Origin: CAZMCC01 sp964564695
GTDB taxonomy: Bacteria > Planctomycetota > Phycisphaerae > Phycisphaerales > UBA1924
Direction of reading: 5' to 3'
DNA: 38,149 nt
Assembly (NCBI GenBank): GCA_964564695.1
Contig: CAZMCC010000028.1
Location: forward strand, 1 to 38,149
Below, piece after piece: positions 14,027 to 20,956 of the stretch. Both the position numbers and the translations under genes were made by a program. Under the pieces are notes generated by a model. The model was not told where the DNA came from and searched no databases. It worked only from the letters and a program-made list of their open reading frames with translations. Position 1 is the stretch's first letter; each line of letters starts with the position of its first letter.

Positions 14027-16296
14027 TGAGCGAACAAGTCGGCACGGGCGGGCGCGGCGGGCGTCGCCGCAAAGACCCCGCGAACGCGCCGCGTCTTCAG
14101 GCCCCGTCCCTCGACTCGCCGCGATATCCCGCCCCGACGAACATCGACGATCGCACCGAAGGCCAGGTCGTTGCCGACCAGATCCTGACGTCGCTCGGGC
14201 TCGCCGGCCAGTTCAGCGCCCAGCTCGGCAACCTCGCCCAGCATGAGCAGTTCAAGCGTCAGCAGAAAGAAGCCAAGCTCGACGCCGAAGCTCAGGCGCG
14301 GCTCGACCAGGCGAACGAGGCTCTCAAGCGTCAGGACGATTTCTTCCGCGGCGAGGCGGCACGCGACGTCGGCGCCAGTGCTCCCGACTGGGAAGCCCTC
14401 ATCGCCAAGGGCGGGGCCGACATCCCCCAGACGACGAACCGGCAAGCCGCCGAGATGTTCCTCACGGCCCGGCTCCCCGATTCGCTGTCGCCGGCCTACC
14501 GCGACGAGTTCATGAAGCGGGCCATGCCGTGGGTGGCGGAGCAGATCGCCAAGCGCCGCGACACCAACGACACGCAGTCCAAGAAGGTGCTGCTCCAGAA
14601 CCTCAAGGATGGCTCCGGCGGGTATACCTCGACCGAGCCGATGGAGCGTGCGATCGACACGGCCGTGAAGGCGCTCGGCGTCGACGAGACTGTGGCTCGC
14701 GGCGAGATCGGCCTCAACGCACTCAACCTCGCGGCGATCCGCGGCGAAGAGGATCAGTTCAAAGCGGCGATGACGGTGCTCGGCGACAACTTCAAGAACG
14801 AAGCCGCGGTCGAGCAGGCTCGGTTCGAGAGCACGCTCGAGGGTCGCAAGCAGGATGCCCGCAACACCCTCCGCGACAACGTGGCGGCGGTGCGACTCGA
14901 CAGCCGGTCGTTCGAGGCCCAGCGGGTCGAGGCCCGCAAGCACCTCAAGACAGCCGGCTCCGACGCGGTTGACACCGAGCTTCGCCAGATCGACGCAATG
15001 GAAGAGGCAGCGGGACGCGAGGCACACAAGGGTCGGATGAACATCGCAGCGATGGGCGTCCGCAGCCAGATGCTCGACAACGCCCGCGAGATCATGAACA
15101 CGACCGGGGCCTACGACCTGCCCGAAGTCATGGAGCAACAGCTTCCTGACGGCAGCACGATTCGCATCAAGCGAGAAGACGCCGCGGCCCACATCGTCGC
15201 CACCGACTTCGAGAAGATCGACGCCCAGCAGCCCGACGAGACCGTGCGGGCGGTCCAGAAGATCAACTACCTCCGCAAGCAGGGCGAAGACGCGGTGTAT
15301 CAGCCGTGGGCGTCCACGATGAACGCGGCGGGCACGCTCGCCAACACGGCGTCGCGTCAGTCCGACGACCCGAAGGCCATCCCCGAACGGCTCATCGCTG
15401 CCGTCGGGCTCTACCGGCTCTTGAAGACCAACGGCGCGTCGTCCATCGTCCAGTCGCACGTCAAGGACGAAGCGTCGCTCGAATTCCTCCGCCTTGCCGA
15501 CGCCCAGATCAACAACGTTCGGGCCGTGCCGGGCAAGGGCGCCGGCGACGCCGATATCCGAGATGCGATCGCGGCGGCTGCCCGTGCTCACTCCGCCGGT
15601 GTGTTCGATCCGAGCCTGAAGGCGGGTATTCCCCGTGACGTCGCCGAAAAGCGAGCCGTGCTGCTCGCCGAAGAACTCGGCATCGAAGACCCCGGCATGG
15701 ACCTCGCGGGCGTGCTCCGTGACAAAGCCCTCGCCTACCGCAACGCCTCAACCGGCATCAGCGAAGCCGCCGCACTCGACCGTGCGGCGGCTGACATCAT
15801 CGAAGACACCCGCATCATCGACGGCTCGCTCTGGGGCACGCGGGGCACGCGTGTTCCGCGTGACGCCGAAGACTTGCTCGCCGAAGTGAAGCGGGCCTAC
15901 ATGACCGAGGCGGGCATCACGAACGGCGTCAAGCCCGAGGACGTCCGAGCCCGCTTCAACGCCAAGACGCGGACCGTCTCGTTCACCGATCCCAGCGGCG
16001 TTCGCCTTCCCGACTCCGTAGTCCTGTCCGACCGCGAGCTCGCCGAACTCTCCAACTACGCCAACTCGATCAAGCTGGCACAGTTGCGAGTCCGCGGCAT
16101 CGAGTCGGCCAACACGCCCGATCAGGTCGCGAAGCAGCGCGTGCTCGCCAACGCCCGCACACTGCCCAAGGGCATCCGCGAAGACCTCAAGCCGATCTAC
16201 GAGCTCATCGCGGCCCGCGTCACGGACGGCTATCCGTACAGCTTCCCCACCAGCAAGGTCGACACCAGCTTCCCCCGAGAAGCCGGAGGTTTGTAA
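14026..16296 (+). CDS. Internal virion/ejection protein (T7 gp15-like)
   Basis: The 756-residue protein is almost wholly predicted helical, with a basic, Gly/Arg-rich N-terminus and long charged coils (HEQFKRQQKEAKLDAEAQARLDQANEALKRQ). This fits T7 gp15 (747 residues), which forms the periplasmic tube of the DNA ejectosome. ATG 14026 overlaps the previous stop (TAATG) and the stop abuts the next GTG, so these three genes are translationally linked. No enzymatic motif is seen. The order nozzle, gp14-like, gp15-like, gp16-like is the strongest support. Confidence 0.7.
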   Translation: MSEQVGTGGRGGRRRKDPANAPRLQAPSLDSPRYPAPTNIDDRTEGQVVADQILTSLGLAGQFSAQLGNLAQHEQFKRQQKEAKLDAEAQARLDQANEALKRQDDFFRGEAARDVGASAPDWEALIAKGGADIPQTTNRQAAEMFLTARLPDSLSPAYRDEFMKRAMPWVAEQIAKRRDTNDTQSKKVLLQNLKDGSGGYTSTEPMERAIDTAVKALGVDETVARGEIGLNALNLAAIRGEEDQFKAAMTVLGDNFKNEAAVEQARFESTLEGRKQDARNTLRDNVAAVRLDSRSFEAQRVEARKHLKTAGSDAVDTELRQIDAMEEAAGREAHKGRMNIAAMGVRSQMLDNAREIMNTTGAYDLPEVMEQQLPDGSTIRIKREDAAAHIVATDFEKIDAQQPDETVRAVQKINYLRKQGEDAVYQPWASTMNAAGTLANTASRQSDDPKAIPERLIAAVGLYRLLKTNGASSIVQSHVKDEASLEFLRLADAQINNVRAVPGKGAGDADIRDAIAAAARAHSAGVFDPSLKAGIPRDVAEKRAVLLAEELGIEDPGMDLAGVLRDKALAYRNASTGISEAAALDRAAADIIEDTRIIDGSLWGTRGTRVPRDAEDLLAEVKRAYMTEAGITNGVKPEDVRARFNAKTRTVSFTDPSGVRLPDSVVLSDRELAELSNYANSIKLAQLRVRGIESANTPDQVAKQRVLANARTLPKGIREDLKPIYELIAARVTDGYPYSFPTSKVDTSFPREAGGL

Positions 16297-17658
16297 GTGA
16301 CCACTCTCCCCATCGACCGCGAAACCGAACTCGGTCTGCTCGTCGCCGCGCCCGAGCACGTCGACAACAAGGCTCTTGTTGCCGACCGTCAGCGGATCGA
16401 GCGGAACAAGCCGACGCTCGGGCAAGCGGTTGTCGACGCGGTGGTGGGGGGCAACTCGCCCATCACGTGGGGCGCTCGCCAGGTCCGCGACTTCATGCAG
16501 TTCGATCGTGATCCCGACTTCAAGGGCATCTTCGCCAACGATGCCCAGTTCAAGGCCATGACCAACGGCCTCGACCCGGATATGTGGCCGATGCTCGAGG
16601 ACGCCGACAGTCTCCCGCACGCCTACGTGCTCGCATCCCGTGCCCGTGGCATCCAAGATGCCCGCAACCGCCTCCGGTCGCTGGGATGGAAAGGGGCAGC
16701 CATCAACATCGCGGCCGACGTTCTCGATCCCGTGAGCATCACGGTGGGCGTGGCGTCGGGCGGCGTGGGTTGGGCGGCTCGCGGCGCGTGGGCGGCTCGG
16801 GCGGCCAAAACGGGCCTGATCGCCGCCGGCACCGAAGCGGCGTTGCAGGGCTACGTGGCGACGCAAGATCCCCAGCATAACGCTGCCGACGTGCTCTTGA
16901 ACGCCGGGTTTGCATTCGTGATGGGAGGGGCGATCGGAGCCCTCATCCCCGAGCACGTCAAGCTCGATCTCGTCGAAGGGATGGAGAACGAAGGGGCCGC
17001 CCACTACATCGCCGGGGCTGGCTTCAACAAGTACGTCAACCCGAACGCCAGCGCCGAGACGCTCGCCAAAGCACGTCTCGCCAACAAGAACCTGCTCGGC
17101 CAGAACGGCAAGAAGATCGAGCCCGCCCTCGACGGCTCGAATGCGTGGGCTCGCCGCCGGGCCGAGTTCGCCACCTTCCTCGACGATCACCATGACGCCG
17201 ATGTGCTCAAAGCGATCGATGACCACTTCGCCGCCGATCCCGAACACGCTCGGCTGACGGCGTGGCTCTACGAACGCGAGCCGGTCAATGGTCGATTCGA
17301 GGGCGCTCCCGACGTTCCCAAGACTGGTTCAGGCAAGACCGCCTTCGACTTCGATCCAAACGTCAACGCCGATGCGGTGTCCACCAGGACAGCGGCCCGC
17401 TTCGACATGGTGGGCCTGACGGGCGACTCGGCCGCCCCGTCAATCCGGCTCGCGGGCGCCCTGCTCGCAGGCGAACGCCTGCTCCGCAAGGCGGGCGGCA
17501 AGCTTGTCGCCGCGTCCGATTCCGCGACCGAGTGGATTCGCCGTGTCGAGCGCCGCCAACGTCGTCATCGCCCTGACGCGGCACAAGCTGCTGTAGAACC
17601 CTCTACGTCGTGCCCCGGCAACTATGACACCCCCGCGTGTTTTTTCCCAGAGTTGTGA
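16297..17658 (+). CDS. Internal virion protein (gp16-like), truncated
   Basis: The protein starts at GTG 16297 and is only 453 residues, whereas gp16-type ejection proteins exceed 1000. It includes long Ala/Gly hydrophobic stretches (about 125-185, INIAADVLDPVSITVGVASGG... and FAFVMGGAIGALIP) of the kind that place such proteins in the cytoplasmic membrane. I see no SLT lysozyme motif. The last 40 or so residues turn Arg-rich and Cys-containing (RRVERRQRRHRPDAAQ...), unlike the rest. In another frame 17534-17596 reads GFAVSSAANVVIALTRHKLL then stop. I infer a deletion that removed most of the gene and joined it to other sequence; ejection function is probably lost. Confidence 0.6.
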   Translation: MTTLPIDRETELGLLVAAPEHVDNKALVADRQRIERNKPTLGQAVVDAVVGGNSPITWGARQVRDFMQFDRDPDFKGIFANDAQFKAMTNGLDPDMWPMLEDADSLPHAYVLASRARGIQDARNRLRSLGWKGAAINIAADVLDPVSITVGVASGGVGWAARGAWAARAAKTGLIAAGTEAALQGYVATQDPQHNAADVLLNAGFAFVMGGAIGALIPEHVKLDLVEGMENEGAAHYIAGAGFNKYVNPNASAETLAKARLANKNLLGQNGKKIEPALDGSNAWARRRAEFATFLDDHHDADVLKAIDDHFAADPEHARLTAWLYEREPVNGRFEGAPDVPKTGSGKTAFDFDPNVNADAVSTRTAARFDMVGLTGDSAAPSIRLAGALLAGERLLRKAGGKLVAASDSATEWIRRVERRQRRHRPDAAQAAVEPSTSCPGNYDTPACFFPEL

Positions 17659-17773
17659 GGGGGTCGTTGATCCATGAGGACTGCGGCGAATGCCCCCCAT
17701 GGCCCCTCGCGGGTAGACGCACGGCCTGAGTAGCCGAGTGCAAGCCATGCAGTAGCAGGGACTTACGCACGCT

Positions 17774-17792
17774 TTGGCACAGCGTTGGCACA
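17774..17792 (-). repeat. TGTGCCAA tandem sites, reverse orientation
   Basis: Two TTGGCACA copies (17774-17781 and 17785-17792) are reverse complements of the TGTGCCAA arm-type sites and keep the same 11-bp spacing. They lie 2.1 kb from the attR core, too far for a simple attachment arm, so they may be a remnant or a regulatory site. Confidence 0.55.
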
Positions 17793-17869
17793 GATCACGC
17801 CCGGTTTCGCATCGGCAGGCCGCAGATCACGCACGCGTGCGCGTGTTCGCACGCACACGTGAGGCAGCC

Positions 17870-17907
17870 GACGGAGCACGCTCACAGGGTGGACGGAGCA
17901 CGCTCAC
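17870..17907 (+). repeat. 16-bp direct repeat, 22-bp period
   Basis: GACGGAGCACGCTCAC occurs at 17870-17885 and 17892-17907 without mismatch. The 22-bp period is two helical turns. It lies just past the stop of the minus-strand zinc-ribbon gene. Function unknown. Confidence 0.7.
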
Positions 17908-17913
17908 CGGGGC

Positions 17914-18114
17914 TCACTCGCTGGCGTTGCTCACTGCCGCAGCGGGTTCCACACCTGCCTTTTTCGTGGAGCAGTCCGGACATGCGATGATGCCTTCGGC
18001 TCGCCAACCCTGTTCGCGGAAGTGCTGCACAGCATCGGCAGGCCCCATTGCGACGACGTCCTTCCGGCCGCACAGGGCGCATGCGATACTCGCCTGACAC
18101 AAAGCGTCGTCCAT
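17914..18114 (-). CDS. Small zinc-ribbon phage protein
   Basis: The 66-residue protein has two CxxC knuckles, CALCGRKD (about residues 14-17) and CPDCSTKK (about 47-50), separated by a helix-like segment (DAVQHFREQGWRAEGI). This is a typical single zinc ribbon, usually DNA- or RNA-binding. ATG 18114 has GGAG eight bases upstream; an in-frame GTG at 18180 would add 22 residues but has no ribosome binding site. It is the only minus-strand gene near the right end, divergent from the integrase operon across a palindrome-rich region, a layout that suggests a regulator of integration genes. Confidence 0.6.
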   Translation of the reverse strand: MDDALCQASIACALCGRKDVVAMGPADAVQHFREQGWRAEGIIACPDCSTKKAGVEPAAAVSNASE

Positions 18115-18233
18115 TGGGCAGTCTCCGATTGTGGGGTGAAACAGGCTCGACACGGCGTCAGACAGGTCGGTCGTCGTCACCGTCGCCGAGTTGATACTAC
18201 AGCATCGTGCCGGTCACCCGCCCGGATATCAAC

Positions 18234-18268
18234 TGAGACAGTGTCTCACTTGAGTTTTCGAAAACTCA
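18234..18268. promoter_or_regulatory. Two perfect palindromes (operator candidates)
   Basis: TGAGACAGTGTCTCA (18234-18248) and TGAGTTTTCGAAAACTCA (18251-18268) are perfect palindromes separated by two bases. TCTCACTT (18244-18251) also occurs in the repressor operator region at 2625-2632. They sit between the divergent zinc-ribbon gene and the integrase operon. Dimeric regulators such as the repressor or the zinc-ribbon protein are candidates. Confidence 0.6.
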
Positions 18269-18271
18269 CAT

Positions 18272-18299
18272 ACGACTCAACTACGACTAGATCACGACT
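18272..18299 (+). repeat. ACGACT triple repeat at 11-bp spacing
   Basis: ACGACT begins at 18272, 18283 and 18294, exactly 11 bp apart. The third extends to ACGACTGGTTC, identical to 909-919 in the left arm. The phasing suggests cooperative protein binding on one DNA face, just upstream of the integrase-operon promoter. Confidence 0.6.
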
Positions 18300-18333
18300 G
18301 GTTCAGCCAGGTCGACGGATATTTGCAACTTGC

Positions 18334-18361
18334 TTGACAGTCTGCCAATCTGTGCTAAGAT
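18334..18361 (+). promoter_or_regulatory. Promoter of the integrase operon
   Basis: TTGACA (18334-18339), a 16-bp spacer and TAAGAT (18356-18361) form a strong promoter for 18456 and the integrase. TGTGC-type sites (TCTGCCAA 18341, TGTGCTAA 18351, TGTGCTGT 18362) lie over the spacer and -10 box, so integrase bound there would block its own promoter. Confidence 0.65.
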
Positions 18362-18369
18362 TGTGCTGT
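18341..18369 (+). repeat. TGTGC-type sites over integrase promoter
   Basis: TCTGCCAA (18341-18348), TGTGCTAA (18351-18358) and TGTGCTGT (18362-18369) are variants of the arm-type octamer with 10- and 11-bp steps. They are less perfect than the pairs at the attachment arms, as might suit a weaker autoregulatory site. Confidence 0.5.
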
Positions 18370-18426
18370 GGGCACGCGGCGTGCGACCCACGCAAATGCC
18401 CCGGCGCTGCTGAAACAGCCCGGGGC
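18368..18426 (+). promoter_or_regulatory. Structured leader with two hairpins
   Basis: GTGGG (18368-18372) pairs with CCCAC (18387-18391), with CAC/GTG inside. GCCCCGG (18398-18404) pairs with CCGGGGC (18420-18426), with GCTG/CAGC inside. No T-run follows, so these are not intrinsic terminators. They occupy most of the 5' leader, ending 29 bases before ATG 18456, and may stabilise or regulate the message. Confidence 0.45.
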
Positions 18427-18455
18427 GTGGACCCAACTGGTTTAGGAGTCAGGTC

Positions 18456-18764
18456 ATGGCAAGCGTAGCGAAGAAGACGGGTAGCGGGTGGACGGTCGAG
18501 AAGTGGAATGGCGGCCTGGTCATCGCGGCCGGCAAGACCGTCATCGCCGACGTGCAGTGGCAGCCGGACGACTCGGAGCGTGCCAACGCCAGCCTGCTCG
18601 CCGCTGCACCAGGCCTGCTCACAGCTCTCGCGAATCTCGCCGCAGCCCTCCCCGACAGCATGTTCGAACGGCTCGCCCATAGGGCCGACGACGCCTATTG
18701 GGCGCTCGCCGAAGCTCGGGACGCCGCTCGCGCCGCGATAGTCAAGGCCGGGGGTGTCGCGTGA
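18456..18764 (+). CDS. Small phage protein of the ANASLLAAAPGLL type
   Basis: The 102-residue protein starts at ATG 18456 with TTTAGGAG 9-16 bases upstream. A basic N-terminus is followed by ERANASLLAAAPGLLTALANLAAAL and ARDAARAAIVKAGGVA, a pattern seen in many small phage proteins of unknown function. Its TGA stop overlaps the integrase GTG (GTGA), so the two are translationally coupled and share the promoter at 18334. It may act with integrase, for example as a directionality or accessory factor, but that is inferred only from linkage. Confidence 0.6.
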   Translation: MASVAKKTGSGWTVEKWNGGLVIAAGKTVIADVQWQPDDSERANASLLAAAPGLLTALANLAAALPDSMFERLAHRADDAYWALAEARDAARAAIVKAGGVA

Positions 18765-19834
18765 ACGACCTCGAATCCCTTGGCTTCAGCCTCTGCGAGT
18801 CGGCCGGCTATTGGAAGATGATCTACCGCGACGCCGCGGGCCGGCGCAAGTTCAAGTCGCTGGGCTCCATGGACAAGATCACCAAGAAGGTGGCTGTCCA
18901 GCGTGCCCGCGACTGGGCGTCCAAGCTGCTCATCACGCCGGCCGTCGCCGAGCTCACCAAGGCCCCGACCCTCGCAGTGTGGAAGGTCGAATACCTCCGG
19001 CTCCGTGACTCCGAGCTCGCCGAGACGACCGCTGTCGGGCACGAGTTCGTGTTCGACCTGCTCATCGACGCCATGGGTGCCGACCGCCGCATCGACCGCA
19101 TCACGCCGGCCGCGGCCGACGACTGGGCGGCCAGGCTCGCCGACGGGGACCGCTCGCCCGCCACCGTCGCCCGCTACGTCCGCGACGCCAAGACGATCAT
19201 GAAGCGTGCCATCAAGCGCCGCTATCTGTCGGAGAACCCGTTTCAGGAGCTGCAGTCGACGGCGCCGGCGATCGACAAGGACTGGTATCACCCCGCCGAC
19301 GACGAGATCAGCCGCCTGCTCGCGGCGTGCCCCACCTGGGCGTGGCGCAACCTCGTCGCCCTCTGTGCCTACGCGGGGCTCCGCCGGCACGAGGCCATGG
19401 CCCTCACCAAGGACCGGGTGAACCTCGAGGCCAGCCGCCTCAGCGTCGTGCCCCGCATCAACGCCCGCGGCGTCCGGGCTCGCACCACCAAGCAGGCCGC
19501 CCGCGACGTCCTGATCGCCCCGGAGCTCGCCGCCGTGCTCAAGGCGTCCTGGGACCAGGTCATCGACGTCGTAGCGCCCGTGCCCGTCCACAACCTGCAC
19601 CGCACCATGGTGGGGCAACTGAAGCCCGACGGCACCGTCCTCTACTACGGCATCATGCGTGACGCCGGCCTCGAGCCCTGGTCCGATCCGTTCCACACGC
19701 TCCGCAAGTGGCGCTCGACCACGTGGAAGAAGCAGTACCCCGAGTTCGTGGTCGACACGTGGCTCGGCCACGGGGCCGAAGTTGCCCGCGAGCACTACAA
19801 TCGCGTGCCTGACGAGTACTACAAGGCTCGATAG
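18761..19834 (+). CDS. int: Tyrosine-type site-specific integrase
   Basis: The 357-residue enzyme has an arm-binding-like N-terminal strand region (about 1-60), a core-binding SAM-like domain (about 70-165) and the catalytic domain (about 175-357). The catalytic residues can be placed: Arg208 in AYAGLRRHE, Lys244 in TKQAARDVL, His312 and Arg315 in FHTLRKW, His337 in WLGHG and nucleophile Tyr346 in EHYNRV. GTG 18761 overlaps the preceding stop; the frame extends further upstream but without homology. It recombines the 40-bp tRNA-Gly cores, lies 42 bases from the attR core, and is probably autoregulated through the sites over its promoter. Confidence 0.95.
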   Translation: MNDLESLGFSLCESAGYWKMIYRDAAGRRKFKSLGSMDKITKKVAVQRARDWASKLLITPAVAELTKAPTLAVWKVEYLRLRDSELAETTAVGHEFVFDLLIDAMGADRRIDRITPAAADDWAARLADGDRSPATVARYVRDAKTIMKRAIKRRYLSENPFQELQSTAPAIDKDWYHPADDEISRLLAACPTWAWRNLVALCAYAGLRRHEAMALTKDRVNLEASRLSVVPRINARGVRARTTKQAARDVLIAPELAAVLKASWDQVIDVVAPVPVHNLHRTMVGQLKPDGTVLYYGIMRDAGLEPWSDPFHTLRKWRSTTWKKQYPEFVVDTWLGHGAEVAREHYNRVPDEYYKAR

Positions 19835-19836
19835 GT

Positions 19837-19855
19837 TGTGCCAAATCTGTGCCAA
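19837..19855 (+). repeat. Putative integrase arm-type sites, right arm
   Basis: TGTGCCAA occurs at 19837-19844 and 19848-19855, 11 bp apart, between the integrase stop and the attR core. TTGTGC (19836) and TACAAA (19861) could also form a weak promoter for the restored tRNA-Gly, in which case integrase binding would cover it. Confidence 0.65.
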
Positions 19856-19876
19856 TGGCATACAAATTCAGCGTTT

Positions 19877-19916
19877 CGCGGGCGTAACTCAGTGGTAGAG
19901 TATCTGCCTTCCAAGC
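19877..19916 (+). repeat. attR core within tRNA-Gly
   Basis: The 40 bp are identical to 771-810. They cover the tRNA 5' half from the first acceptor base through the anticodon loop to the first base of the 3' anticodon stem. The phage copy of the 5' half restores the tRNA here. Confidence 0.9.
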
Positions 19917-19949
19917 AGAATGTCGTGGGTTCGAATCCCATCGCCCGCT
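19878..19949 (+). tRNA. tRNA-Gly(TCC)
   Basis: The 72-nt gene folds perfectly: acceptor GCGGGCG/CGCCCGC, D-stem ACTC/GAGT, anticodon stem TCTGC/GCAGA with loop CTTCCAA (anticodon TCC), T-stem GTGGG/CCCAT with one G:U pair, discriminator T. The CCA end is not encoded. The 5' half comes from the phage and the 3' half from the chromosome. It therefore lies behind the integrase gene rather than behind its ancestral upstream region, which stayed at 700-770. Confidence 0.95.
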
Positions 19950-19962
19950 TCAGACCACGCCG

Positions 19963-20925
19963 TTAGCGCCAGCGTCCCTCGCGTTCCTGCCATGCGTCGA
20001 GCACGGCACGGGCGATGGTCCGGACTCGCTCGACCTCGGCGGTGCGCTGCTCGGGGGTGGCGGCGGGCCAGTAGGCGGCGCCCTTTGCGACGGGGATGCG
20101 AGCGAGCGACGTGAGGGCGCGGTAGGCCGCGAGGTGGCGCTCGGTGACTTCGCCGGTCGCGGGGGGGAGCGAATCGAGGAGCGTGGCGAGGGCGAGGGGC
20201 TCGGCGCGGTCGAGGGCGGCGGCGGCGGCCTTGTCTTTCGGGGCGGCGTCGAGGAGGGCGGTGATGCATGGGGGCGTGGCGAATGCCGCGAAGAGCTGGT
20301 AGAGGCGTGAGCGTTCCTGCGTGTTGACGTCGGGGCGGGCGAGCAGCGCGACGATGTCCTTGTCCGCGGCGTAGATGTGGAGCATCCACGCCGTGCGGAC
20401 GGCCTGCGCGATGCTGGTCTTGGGCGCGGCGGGGTCGGTGAGCCAGGGTTTGAGCTTGTCGATGTAGACCGATTCGCGGTAGGCGCGGCTGGCGGCGGCG
20501 AGGCGCTCGGCGAGGGCTTCGGGCTCGGCGACCTGGCCGGGGTCGATCTGGGCGATGAGCTTGCCGTCGGTCGTCACGATGGCGATGTAGAGGCCGAAAT
20601 TGGTGGGGAGGCCGAGGCGCTCGGCCTCGGGCATGGTGCGGCTGGTGCGGGCGACGCGGCAGGGGACGAAGAAGCGCTCGACGATGGCCCGCACGACGGG
20701 GTCGCGGAACGAGTCGTGCTGGGCGTCGATGAAGTCCTCGAAGACGCTATCGCCGACGTCGGCGCGCTCGGTGACCCAGAACATGACCGGAACGCCGAGC
20801 TCGCGGGCGCGCGCGGTGGAGGATTGCGGGTTGCTGCTCCAGCGGATGCCGCTCTGCGCGGGCGCGGCAATGGCAAGGGCGAGGTGAAGGAGGATCGCCA
20901 GGAGCGGGGGCAGGAGCGTTCGCAT
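19963..20925 (-). CDS. Secreted thioredoxin-fold protein, no CxxC
   Basis: The 320-residue protein has a signal peptide (about 1-24, LLPPLLAILLHLALAIAAPAQ). A region of about 30-150 with VPVMFWVTERADVGDSVFEDFIDAQHD...VVRAIVERFFVPCRV...LGLPTNFGLYIAIVTTDGKLIAQIDPG follows the thioredoxin pattern, ending in the cis-Pro-like GLPTNF and a TTDGK turn. The usual CxxC is absent, so redox activity is unlikely. The helical C-terminal half resembles tetratricopeptide-like repeats. It ends 13 bases from the tRNA and is convergent with it. Function unknown; an envelope role is inferred from the signal peptide. Confidence 0.65.
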   Translation of the reverse strand: MRTLLPPLLAILLHLALAIAAPAQSGIRWSSNPQSSTARARELGVPVMFWVTERADVGDSVFEDFIDAQHDSFRDPVVRAIVERFFVPCRVARTSRTMPEAERLGLPTNFGLYIAIVTTDGKLIAQIDPGQVAEPEALAERLAAASRAYRESVYIDKLKPWLTDPAAPKTSIAQAVRTAWMLHIYAADKDIVALLARPDVNTQERSRLYQLFAAFATPPCITALLDAAPKDKAAAAALDRAEPLALATLLDSLPPATGEVTERHLAAYRALTSLARIPVAKGAAYWPAATPEQRTAEVERVRTIARAVLDAWQEREGRWR

Positions 20926-20956
20926 GGGGGACTCCTTGTGGTGGGGAGGGGGCGAA

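Larger units (their letters stand above)
17659..17913. other. Non-coding stretch after truncated gp16
   Basis: No convincing gene. The stretch holds inverted TGTGCCAA sites (17774-17792), the palindrome GCACGCGTGC (17831-17840), a stem GCGTG/CACGC with a TTCG tetraloop (17841-17854), and a 16-bp direct repeat in two copies (17870-17907). It is probably deletion-joined phage regulatory DNA. Confidence 0.5.
771..19916. mobile_element. Integrated podovirus-like phage element at tRNA-Gly
   Basis: The element is delimited by a 40-bp perfect direct repeat (771-810 and 19877-19916) that is the 5' half of tRNA-Gly(TCC), with a tyrosine integrase next to the intact tRNA. Inside are lysogeny genes (repressor, excisionase-like protein), a rightward block of tail, adhesion and ejection genes of podovirus type, and integrase-site arrays near both ends. 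Terminase, portal, capsid, scaffold and replication genes are not found. At 19.1 kb it is about half the size of a complete T7-like genome. It is either a defective prophage with large internal deletions or an element reduced to tail functions. The structural genes from 3416 to 16296 have no frameshifts that I can see. Confidence 0.9.

Noticed and set aside
13984..15591. A 535-codon minus-strand frame opposite the gp15-like gene
   Set aside because: Compositional shadow of the plus-strand gene; no family pattern, and the plus strand fits operon spacing.
3416..17658. Diversity-generating retroelement acting on the fibre-like genes
   Set aside because: No reverse transcriptase and no template/variable repeat pair were seen.
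17659..18455. CRISPR array or further integron-like repeats
   Set aside because: Repeats here are short and only two or three copies; no repeat-spacer pattern exists anywhere in the window.
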